Assembly (NCBI RefSeq): GCF_002865645.1 | Contig: NW_020194515.1 | Location: 434,001-498,000, forward strand | DNA length: 64,000 nt | DNA from: Hyaloscypha bicolor E | Taxonomy: Eukaryota; Ascomycota; Leotiomycetes; Helotiales; Hyaloscyphaceae | Reading direction: 5' to 3' | Part shown: one piece after another, positions 11,626-20,469 of the stretch | How the letters are laid out: every line of letters begins with the position of its first letter | Numbering within the stretch: position 1 is the first letter of the stretch | Program-made: the position numbers and the translations under genes | The notes under the pieces: generated by a model | Told to the model about the DNA's origin: nothing | Databases searched by the model: none | What the model saw: the letters and a program-made list of their open reading frames with translations, nothing else

Positions 11626-12551
11626 TCATGGTCTTTGTTCGGTGAACCTTCTTTTACCTGCATCGTTCCTCGTCTTCGCTTTCCCTTTCACGTTGGCTTC
11701 TATTGGATGTTCCTTCTCCCATCTCTCATCATCTTTGTAGGCTTCGATAGCAGCCTCAAGGTCGTAGTCGACCTCCTTTAAATATAATAACGCCACATCG
11801 TATCTATATTCCGGCGAAAAGCTAGGTCGTTAGCCACGATTCTCTCTCTTGGTTTGGAAAATTAAGGGGAGACGCATACTCCGAGACTTTACATGCGACC
11901 ATCCATCTCCTTACAGTTACTTTCCTCCTCTCTTCCTCTTCACCTTCAATAGGGCGTGGACTTAAACTAACTCCTGCTTTATAAAACTCTCCGGGTATAA
12001 GGATCGTTCGCCGAGCAAGCAGTAAATGATCCGATGTAATGTTGTTTGCCCTTCTTAAAGCTGCAATAGGCACCCCATACCGCAGAGATAGAGAGGTGAG
12101 ATTATCGTGCTCGTGGTCTAAAAAGTGCAGGACGTCTTCTGATTGTAAACTCGAACCTTTCTCTGGTGATGGGGTCTGTGTGCTCGTGAGGGACGAGTAC
12201 GAAGGCAGCTCGTCGGAATATGCTGGCGGATCTTGAAAGGGAGGTGACAGTTTCGAAGAAGATGGGGGGGTATAAGAAGGCGGATCTCGGAGGCCTTGAG
12301 GTAAAGGAGCCGGCGTTGTAGAAACTTGACAGAATGGACCTGTTTTCTGTCAGTGGCGGTGGATGTTTCGGAAACAAAAAGTTCGTACAGTATGTAGCAA
12401 ATCGACGGTTGTTAGCTATACAATTCCCGCAAATAACTCTACCGCAGCAGTCTAATCGCCGGTCAAGGGCCTTCGGTTTCTCACTCTTTTCGTCGTATTG
12501 TAATAATATGTTCTTAAGGAGCGTTGCACATGTGCAGCAACTCTCCTCCAT
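11626..12551 (-). CDS. Cytosolic zinc-finger / LysM-domain protein
   Basis: Exons 12389-12551, 11880-12339 and 11626-11803 join exactly to 266 residues. Residues 5-58 form a Cys-rich finger (C5, C6, C8, C35, C36, C41, C44, C55, C58; ending CPFC), RING- or treble-clef-like. Two PPxY-type motifs, DPPSY (73-77) and DPPAY (91-95), lie in a Pro/Ser linker. A LysM domain follows at about 123-171 (HDNLTSLSLRYGVPIAALRR ... RRTILIP). The C-terminus (YLKEVDYDLEAAIEAYKDDE) looks like a UBA-type helix pair. There is no signal peptide, so it is not a secreted chitin-binding effector; it resembles the intracellular LysM proteins widespread in Pezizomycotina, whose role is unknown. Intron ends are strong (GTACGA, GTATGC; ATATAG). 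It is divergent with the 2EXR gene. Confidence 0.88.
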
Positions 12552-12913
12552 GGTCGTGAAGGCGTGGTTGGGCTAGCCTCGGGGAGTGTTTGGAATGGGC
12601 GGCCCTTGGTCAAGGGCATATGGAGAGGGTAAATGTACTTTGGGTGTATTTCTATCTGGATGCCTGCCACGTCCAATCGATGGAAGTCAATGTATGCATC
12701 AATGACGACTGATGCCTGGCCGCTTATCGGATGGCACGTGACCACCGATAAGCAGAACCACTCCCCTTTTAAGCCAAGCCTGGGCGAGAGGACCGTGCAC
12801 GGAGATATATCAATGATGATTCGACCCTTCTTTTCATCATAACCACACATCATTTGCAAAAAGACCGTACACTCGTCTTCATTTCCAAAAAAAAATTGTA
12901 CGGAGTCTACCAG
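12552..12913. promoter_or_regulatory. Divergent promoter, LysM gene / 2EXR gene
   Basis: This 362-bp region separates the two start codons. It holds the GATA/E-box palindrome described separately and CT-rich stretches near the 2EXR start. No plausible ORF. Confidence 0.55.
12722..12753. promoter_or_regulatory. Perfect inverted repeat: two GATA sites around CACGTG
   Basis: The arms GCTTATCGG (12722-12730) and CCGATAAGC (12745-12753) are perfect reverse complements, 9 bp each, with a 14-bp spacer containing CACGTG at 12735-12740. Each arm contains a GATAAG-type core, the binding site class of fungal GATA factors (nitrogen and iron regulators), and CACGTG is the bHLH E-box. Binding is inferred from motif class only. 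Confidence 0.6.
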
Positions 12914-13928
12914 ATGGATTCAAATTCAAATGACGTTGCTCCCGCATTTCCCTTCACTCGACTGCCGAAGGAGATCCGTATGCTGGTCTGGGAAGCCACT
13001 TGTGAACCTCAATATATCCTCCTCAGATTCGTCGAAGGTCGTAGACCATCTTCCAACATACCGGTCTACGCATTTAAGCCATACGATGATCCCAAATCGC
13101 CCACCGCTCTGCAAGTATGCCACGAATCACGGTTCATCGCCCTACAACGCTATAGGCCGTGGAATTTCCGGTGGTATCTCTATGATCGAGTAGAGAGATC
13201 CAAGATTGTCATGTGGGACCCGATATGTGATATTGTCGTTCTACCCAAGCAATTCCAGACATATCAACTCGACGTCCTCAAAGTCTCGTGCTACTTCCAG
13301 CTGAAGGTCCTTAAGAATCTCGCTGTACCAGACTGCTTCTGGCTCATAGATCAAAGAAGCATCAACCCGACCCCCTTCATTGCTATGTCAGCAATTGCCA
13401 AGGCTATCCCGAACTTAGAGCAATTGATCATCTGTCTGGGAGGAGAAATGGAACGAAAATTTTGGGATAACCCCAAACCAGCCCTTCCCCGATTTAGTCC
13501 TGCTAGTCACGTATCAAAGAATATTGACAAAGGATTGGAATACATCAGAAAGGACTCTCCAGAATGGCCTTTATCCACCATTAAGGTATGGGAAGCAGAA
13601 GACGATGCCGACACGCTTTACGGAGAAGTCTTCAGAGTACGAGTTGGGCCGGACAAACAGCCTGTCTACCAATGCTGGTGCAGACCTTCTCGTTGGGATA
13701 CGTCTATCCACGACCGCCATGCTCTAGAGGGTTAGTATCTTGTTTGATCTAAAGCTCATGATTAAGAAATTAACAGCCTATGCAGCACAGGCGTCTGTAG
13801 AGGAAGCACCGCGGCCCGTCACAGTATGGAGGCGGCCGAGGTATGGGAATCGATTGCACTTTACAAACCGATTTGCGAGAGGACACGAAGCACCTCAGCA
13901 GAGCTCAGATGATCCGAATACCCAGTAG
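12914..13928 (+). CDS. 2EXR-domain protein
   Basis: Exons 12914-13730 and 13777-13928 join to 322 residues (MDSNSNDVAPAF ...). Residues about 13-110 carry the 2EXR signature: FTRLPKEIRMLVWEATCEPQ, then LRFVEGRR and TALQVCHESRFIALQRY. 2EXR proteins are a large fungal family of unknown function, abundant in Leotiomycetes and other Pezizomycotina, often present in many divergent copies. The intron (GTTAGT ... AACAG) avoids a stop at 13733 and adds a 50-residue Arg/Pro-rich tail ending PQQSSDDPNTQ. The chosen ATG is the first in the frame after stops. It converges with a small minus-strand gene. Confidence 0.85.
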
Positions 13929-14052
13929 TTCCCAAAATGAACGAATAGGAGAGATAGCATTACACCTAGAGCAAAAAGAATCTTCGTACTGTGGACAAAA
14001 GTCCAACTCCATTCTCCCAATTCGTCTTGATCCAAACAGTTCTTTCTGCCCC

Positions 14053-14523
14053 TTACGGCCACCAGGTCCCATTGTCAGTATTTCCGCCCTGGCTACCATC
14101 TTTGGGACTTTCCCCCAAATCCGAAGGACGCCTGGCATTGCTTACATTGACCGCAGCTACACTATTCCAAGGGCTTTGCTGCTGGGTCTCCATTCTCCAA
14201 CGCTCCATTGGAGCCAGGTAGCCCCTCGGGCTCTGGCGTATAGGATTGTTGACATCGGCAGCCTTCTGTGCCAGAGAGTCGAGATCAGGCCAAGTCGGCC
14301 ATTTTCTTCTCACTTTGACGGCGGTATGCGGGTTGAGATCTTGAGTATCCTACAACACAACAAAGTTGTAGCTGAAGAAATGAAGCTGAGAACGTGAGCC
14401 TACCTTCTTGGTGCGAGTTTGAACTGGAAAGGCATTGTGAGCATCTGAAGTGCCTGAATACTTTTGAGTATTTCGGGGGCTCTGGCTGGAACTCTTGTCC
14501 TTTGTTGAGGGAAGAGATGCCAT
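14053..14523 (-). CDS. Small hypothetical protein, 138 aa
   Basis: Two exons (14404-14523, 14053-14349) close in frame: MASLPSTKDKSSSQSPRN ... then VRRKWPTWPDLDSLAQKAAD. The donor GTAGGC and acceptor TTGTAG are good. The protein is hydrophilic, with no membrane segment and no domain I know; the Trp/Pro patch WPTWPDLDS is the only striking element. It converges with the 2EXR gene. It could be a conserved hypothetical or a chance pairing of two ORFs; clean splicing and sensible composition favour a real gene. Confidence 0.45.
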
Positions 14524-15347
14524 TTTGGCGTCGAGTCTATCGGGCGACGAAAGATTGAGCTGGTAATCCTTTTCCCATTAGCGCTATGTCATCCCACGGT
14601 TATTAGACTTACAACAGTGAAGGCCTATACATCCAGACTGTATCCTGTCACGTGAACGAAACTAGGCTGGCGACTTGAGTCTCGAGATCCATGGTGAACG
14701 AAGGGCATGTCACGATCTTATAGACAGCAATTGAGCCTCAAGGAATCAGCTGTATGAGGGGAGATGGTACTTTTGGATTATGGTCCTTTTGCAAAAAGGA
14801 TGAGTCTGTCTGAAAGCTGGTCGAAGGACTTTGTCTTCACTCGCCTTGCCTCCTCCATGTTTGCCATCCTGGGAAGATGGTACTTTTGGCGGGTGGCGAG
14901 TGAGATTTTGGGAATAGGCAGCGCTCCCAATTGACTGGAGCCCGGGTTAGAAGGCAGTTGCAGGAGAGCGGCTCGCGGGGACTCGTGCATCCCGTTTTGA
15001 TGTTGGCTGTTTTTTGGTACTTTTGTAATGTCTGATCAGCAGTGGCCCGGGTGGCGTTGTGCCATGGCATCTCCCCTGTCTCAAAAGGGTCCTTTTGTTA
15101 GCGTGGGGTTTCTCATCCTTGCTGTGCATGCTGCACAACTTCGGTGGAACCCCGAATCCAATCCACTTGTTTACCCCACGAAAATGTGCCAGAAAGGGAA
15201 GAGCAAGCATGATGACCGTCCTCAACTACTTCACGTTCAAATCCCGGCGTGGCTCTCTTCGCACTCTCGCTCATCCCTCTGTTCCTCTCAGACTTCAAAT
15301 CTTCATTGCCCTGAGGCCGATACAATTAGCTGGGAAGATTGGGCCAA
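14524..15347. other. Gene-poor region with a repeated 15-mer and an E-box
   Basis: Overlapping ORFs exist in several frames on both strands but none has domain content or convincing splice structure. The 15-mer AGATGGTACTTTTGG occurs exactly at 14762-14776 and 14875-14889, with a shorter relative (GGTACTTTTG) near 15015. CACGTG lies at 14649-14654 (GTCACGTGAAC). It may carry promoter elements of the small minus-strand gene and relics of decayed DNA. Confidence 0.4.
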
Positions 15348-17471
15348 ATGGATCACCAAGATGCTCCAGCCTCGTCGATGTTACCTCCTCCTAAGCGCGT
15401 TGAGACAGTACGGTACAAGAAAGAAGAATGGGATCAGAATCGACCCATTATTGAGGGCATGTATACATTAAAAGGAATGAACCTAAAAGCTATTGCGGCT
15501 GTCCTAAAGGAGGAGCGAGATTTTGTCGTCAAGTGGGGCGACCCCATCCACGATGGCGATGATTGAAGCAGGCGCTGATCGTGTCTAGTGGGAGACAACT
15601 GAAACGGAAGATTAAAGATTAGAAATCGGAGAAAAAGGTAAAAGGGGATGAGATGAAGATCGTGGCCCGAAAGATACAGCAGCGAGCGGCAATTGGCAAG
15701 GACACAGCATTTCGTGTGAGAGGCCAGCCAGTGGACCCATGGAAGTTTGAACGGTGGCAGAAGGGGTGTGGAATGGTGCACTTGAATGACCATCCGGACT
15801 TTAGTGTACCCTCACGTAAGTAGAGGCCAACATGCCTACACTGACCTCAATTGATATTATCGCAGCTTCCCCATCAACTCCTTCGGACATCAGCTATGAC
15901 ACAATTCAAGATATTCGTTCTCCCTCATCGTATCAATGGAAAACCACCTGCCTTGGTGGTGCAAATGCTGCAATCGAAGGAAATACCCTTCCGTCATACA
16001 TTTCTCTGCCACCAATCTTTGGCCACAGTCGTGCCTCGAATGCTTTCAATACAGATGCTCTCAGTGAAAATCTGCAAGAGGAGGTTTTCAAATGGCAAAG
16101 CCCGACCCCAAACTACGCTCTTGCAGCCTCTCACGAGTTTCAAATAGTCTCCCAACTCGGAGTGCTGGGCGAAAACCATAGCCAGGCAAAATGCTGCTTC
16201 GGCAGTGTCCCATCCAATACAGAACATTCAGAAGAAACGATACAAACAAACGGAAGAGCTGAAGCTTACCCAACGTTTGAATGACCTCCGATCCAAGCAC
16301 GGCTTTCCTCATCCTGCGGACTCGCGCATTGTTTTGTTCAACAAGATCAATTGCCGACGGCAGAGAAACTCTTCCGTAAGGCGTATTCGAGGGCTTCCCA
16401 GATTTTCTATCCATCTGACCAGAGGTTTCTTTGAATTAAAAATCAGCTCTGCATCCTGCCTCTTCATTGCGGGCACCCAACAACCGCCAAACAGATGCTT
16501 CGTGAAGTGATAGGAACTGATAGGGCAGTTCTCTCTGTAAATAATCTTAATTTGCTCAGGTGCAAGACGCAACTTGCAGAAGTACTGAAAACGTAAGGTC
16601 AATGCCATGAAGTGGAGACCGCTTTGTTGGTTCTTGTCAAACGTCGTCTTTGAGTGCAAATGTTACCACTTACTGGCAAGCCCGCGCAACTTTGGGGGAT
16701 CTATACAGAATTCAAGGAGATCGTCACAAGGCAGAGCAAGTCTGAAGAGAAGTCCACGAAGCTCAACAGCAGTTCTTCGGCTCAGAATATGATCAGACTT
16801 TGGTTACGGAAAGAAGCCTCGCACTGGCGCTGAGAGATCTTGGAAGAATTTTTGAGAGTGAAGAATTACTTCGAGAAACAATAAAAAGGTGTACGAAGGT
16901 GCTAGGGATGAAGCATCGCATCGTGAGCTATATTAGCCCGTTGCTGCTCCCGTAATAGCCTCATGCTTTTCTTCCCAGGAGAATGTCTTGTTCTCCCAGA
17001 GCCATATGCATCTAGCCAATGCTGACTTGATTTTGTGCCCAGAACTTGGATATGGAAGCAAATCTGACCGAAATTTTCAACCTACAAGGCAGATTCACGG
17101 AAGCCGAGGAACTCACAATGGAGGTCTTAAAGATATGTGAAGACGTTTATGACTCGGAACATGTAACGGCCTGCCTGTCTGCTGTGGTTCTCAGCCGGTC
17201 ATACTATTTCCAAGGCCGAGTGGAAGCGGCCCTGTTAAGTGTTGCAAAGGCTTTTCAGGGGTATACGAGGGACCGGTGCCCTGATCGCGAACTGACCAAA
17301 GGATGCGAGAGAAGAATGACTGAACTCAATCAAGAGATGGACCACCTTCGAAAATCTCAAAATGACTGTTTACCAAGCACGAACTCTCCGGTTCAAACTC
17401 CCAGTGAGTTTTCTGGGCTTGCAGATTCCCATCTTCGTGGCTCAAGGAACGAGTTTTTGGAAGTTCTCTAG
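15348..17471 (+). pseudogene. Clr5-domain / TPR (kinesin-light-chain-like) pseudogene
   Basis: The ATG at 15348 opens a Clr5 domain: RYKKEEWDQNRPIIEGMYTL, then MNLKAIAAVLKEERDFVV, an intron (GTGGGG..TCTAG) and RQLKRKIKD. At 15620-15622 the next codon is TAG, exactly where Clr5 domains usually have Trp, followed by in-frame KSEKKVKGDEMKIVARKI. A further exon (from about 15891) gives a Ser/Thr-rich linker. At 16690-16920 comes a TPR stretch (LGDLYRIQGDRHKAEQV, then a TGA stop at 16743-16745, then LALALRDLGRIFESEELLRE), and from 17041 an exon with NLTEIFNLQGRFTEAEEL. Clr5 proteins are fungal and mostly uncharacterised; the domain is named after an S. pombe silencing factor. Two nonsense codons plus an unclear middle (16270-16690) argue for a dead gene. 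Confidence 0.75.
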
Positions 17472-17971
17472 CGTCTTGGCCTTGATTTGTTTAGATTACC
17501 AGCTCGTGGGGGACCTCTCTGTTCTCGAGGCCCCAAGGGCTTGTTATTCAAAGAACAACGCTTGGCATTTGAGATGCACCTGATGGAATCATGGAAAGCC
17601 GCGGTTGGTGAAGGGAGTAAGAGCAAGAGGAGACTGGCCATCTCACTACACTCAAGAGGCAGTCAGGATGGACACAAATATTGTTAGTTCTGTTGTTCAT
17701 CGGTAACCCCTTACTCCAAATCATCAGCTTCACATATTAGTTTCTTCTCTGTCTGAGAGTCGCAGTTATGGAACCGTGGCCAGGTGATGCTCCTGGTCAT
17801 CTATCCTACTTAACTTCTGCTATGCTCGGGATGAATGCTACATGCGAGAATACAGTTGCTGACGGTGACTCTGATAGGAGGGAAGAGAAATATATTGGGC
17901 TTCTCGAGCGATCCTATTGTTCCTTCCAATGGGTTTCCAGAACCCATACCTGGACCTCATGACTTAAACGG
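17472..17971. other. No supported gene
   Basis: Short overlapping ORFs in two frames follow the pseudogene (17487-17687, 17768-17962) with no recognisable domain. This may be the decayed 3' end of the Clr5-TPR gene and the promoter of the next ORF. Confidence 0.35.
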
Positions 17972-18705
17972 ATGAGCAGGCTTGCGAGTCTACTCCTTGT
18001 TTTAGCACAGCCATTGGCCACGGCACTCGTTACGACAATGCGATATTTGTCGAAATGGTTCGAGCGCTTTTATTTCGACCTCCCAATGGATCCCTACCTT
18101 TCCACTCCAGATCTAACTATTGGCCCTGGATTAGCATTACCACTCGATGAAGGCAATTCGTCGCTCCTTGCATATCTTGATGCCAACAATCTGAAATATG
18201 CCCTTGGTGGAATATACATATCTCTTATCAGAATCACAATTGTACTTTGTGTTTGGGAATGGCTGTACACAAATCCTCTGAGGATGGAGACTCCTTGGCG
18301 TCTCCATTTGAGAGAAAGGCAAGTGGGAAACAGGTGTTCTCAGCTAGGTTTTGATTCTGAAGCCCCGATTTCTTTCCTCTTGTCCTACATTTACGATTCC
18401 TGGGCTGCGTGGGTACTACTATGGGCGAACTACCAGCCCACAAGCTATGTGATGTGATCCCAGAGGCTCTCATCGTCACATTGGGACTTGGTGCAACTCT
18501 TTTGGAAATGATTTCATTTTCTTCCACGATAGTAGCAACCAGGAGTTTTCCGTTTCCAATTAGCAGAACACTTTGTTTTGCATTTGCAGCCTATCTCTTT
18601 ATGTTAGGGATGTTTAATTGCAACCTTGAGATAAGGGATTTGAGGCGATGTATTGAAGGGGGGGTTGTCATTGACTCATTTTCCAGTTGCTCCATGGAAG
18701 CATAA
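17972..18705 (+). pseudogene. Broken or mis-framed multi-pass membrane protein ORF
   Basis: Two ORFs in different frames overlap at 18409-18457. The first (ATG 17972) starts MSRLASLLLVLAQPLATALV, probably a signal anchor, and has hydrophobic segments ALGGIYISLIRITIVLCVW and FLLSYIYDSWAAWVLLWANY. The second continues with EALIVTLGLGATLLEMISF and CFAFAAYLFMLGMFNC. Together they read like one protein with four or five membrane segments. I found no in-frame intron that keeps all hydrophobic segments, so a one-base frameshift near 18450 is the simplest reading. An unrecognised intron or two small genes remain possible. I do not recognise the family. Confidence 0.4.
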
Positions 18706-18833
18706 GTGGTCTGACATCCTTTAGACTTATTGAATGATACCAAGCAGCTTAGACATCTTCATTTTGGCTTGACTCATTTGAATTCTCATCCCAGACCGTT
18801 TCTTCCACAGTAAGGTGTGCATTCGCTTTGGAG

Positions 18834-19005
18834 CTAAGATATTCGACAAGTTGATCCTTCAAACCCATGATATCTAACGACTTTAACTAGCGACCCCTCC
18901 CGGCCTATTCCCTTGCCTTTTACGCACGGATCCGCACAACGCTCAAGCAAGAGCTTGACGGCTTCTGGTGTGCTGGCACCTGCAGTTTCCCGAAAGCCCC
19001 TAATC
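18834..19005 (-). pseudogene. Ankyrin-repeat-like scrap
   Basis: A short minus-strand frame reads GASTPEAVKLLLERCADPC before a stop at 18834-18836. TPEAVKLLLERxADP is the second helix and turn of an ankyrin repeat. Upstream the frame soon meets a stop and no start or neighbouring repeat is found, so it looks like a leftover of an ankyrin gene. A second frame across the same DNA (18920-19249) is open but featureless. Confidence 0.35.
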
Positions 19006-19217
19006 CTTTAGCTGCTTGGAGTAGCAGCGTCGAGCAATCAGCGGTACGATAGGTCTTGCTGGGTCGGACGCTTAGACGCGCAAAACAGAGATTGGCAGCA
19101 ATACTGCCTCTGCCTATTTCTGGCATATCTGATCTCAGACTCTCCAAATATCGACCTATAAGTGTGACTGCCTCTTCACTCGGAAACAGTTCACGGGAAC
19201 GGCTCTGAAGAAAAAGG

Positions 19218-20083
19218 TTATCGGAGACCATGTTTTCTAAAACAGACACTACTTATCGTCTGACCCTTCCTTCCCCCGAAACTAAAGCTCTTGTACTTGA
19301 TGGTGTCCACATACTCCAGCTCTCCCCCCTGAAACCAAGTAACCAGTTCTTCCTCCGTCCAATTGCAGCTCGTAACAAACAAAATCCCTCCCTCTCTAAT
19401 AAGCGGCACAACTCTCTCCTTGTACCCTTCGCAAATCCTCCTCCCATTCGCATCCTTCTCCTCAGATAAACTAATTGCATCAAAAGTCCCCTTATCAAGC
19501 ACCACATCCCACCCCCGCTCATTTCTCCCCTCAAGCACGGCCGCCACCGGATCCTGGCTCATAACATCCCACCACTTAAATTCGACCTCCATCTCTCCAC
19601 TTCCTATCCCAACTCCCTTATCACCTGCAATCCTCCTCGCAAACTCAACGCTCTTTTTCGAATAATCGACACCCAGCATCCTCCCTCCCCACCCACCCTG
19701 CCCTTCCTCTTCATCCACTACTTCATCATCGCCCTCCCTCAATCTAAACAGGAAATGACCATTCCCCGTCCCCAAATCCAAGAAAGTGCAATTCTCCCTT
19801 GTCACCCAACCCCCCAGTATGCCCTCATTAACTATCTTCTCCCCCAGAAAGGCAAGGATCTTGTCTTCGGCTGCCGAGTCGTCGAACCAGATTGTCCCTT
19901 CGTCCGAGGGGTCGAGGGAGTGATTTGTGATTTCTGCCGTGTAGAGGTTGTCCCAGCTATTTTGCAGGTTCAGGGTTAACTCGAGAACATGGTACGGAGA
20001 GTGAGGGGTTGTACATACTACTCTTTTGTGCCGAGAGGTGAGGGCTCGAGATGAGTTGGTTTGGGAGATGAGTTGGTGGCCAT
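19218..20083 (-). CDS. EFM4: Protein-lysine N-methyltransferase EFM4-like (eEF1A methyltransferase)
   Basis: Exons 20019-20083 and 19218-19956 give 267 residues starting MATNSSPKPTHLEPSPLGTK. The splice (GTATGT ... AATAG) creates the family's EYWDNLYTAEI block. SAM-binding motif I is FLDLGTGNGHFLF; the acidic motif WWDVMSQDP and DKGTFDAISL follow, as in the Efm4/METTL10 family, which methylates a lysine of translation factor eEF1A in the cytoplasm. The C-terminus (TSCNWTEEELVTWF) fits. Length is close to yeast Efm4. Substrate assignment is by family. Between motif I and the next strand there is a Glu/Gly-rich insert (DDEVVDEEEGQGGWGG). Confidence 0.88.
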
Positions 20084-20469
20084 TTTTTGGTGGTGAATGA
20101 AGGGTGGCAGCTCCGCTGGAGAAGACCAATTGCTCCTGGAGGCGCGAGGATACGTACCGCCCACAGGTCAGCCACAAACATTGGAAGTCGCAAGGAATTG
20201 GCAGAAAATGCCCCTCTTACCGATTTCACGAGCGGTGAATAATGGTCACGTGCATATGAAAGGGGAAGTTATTGGAACTTCCGGGCAATTTTCCATTTTC
20301 CATTTCCATTTCACGCATGATATACGCAAGGAGGCGATCTTCAAAACAAATAAAGGGCTCTGCTGGTATTCTGCTCCCGGTCTAGAACGACAAACAGCAA
20401 GGCCATCAATCAGGCACAACCCAATTGTATGCATTTTCCCCATCGAATTGCTTTCTTTAATTATCTCAT
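20084..20469. promoter_or_regulatory. EFM4 upstream region with E-box and CCAAT-centred inverted repeat
   Basis: Upstream of EFM4 and downstream of the PP2A scaffold gene. CACGTG lies at 20247-20252 and an inverted repeat with 7-bp arms, GGAAGTT/AACTTCC, at 20264-20282 encloses ATTGG (CCAAT on the minus strand). These could be factor-binding sites; no ORF is convincing. Confidence 0.5.

Noticed and set aside
15028..15471. Overlapping plus-strand ORFs before the Clr5 pseudogene
   Set aside because: They overlap each other in different frames, one covers the Clr5 start, and composition is random.
18920..19249. 109-codon minus ORF at the 3' end of EFM4
   Set aside because: It overlaps the EFM4 stop region in another frame; the only recognisable piece in this DNA is the ankyrin-like scrap in a different frame.
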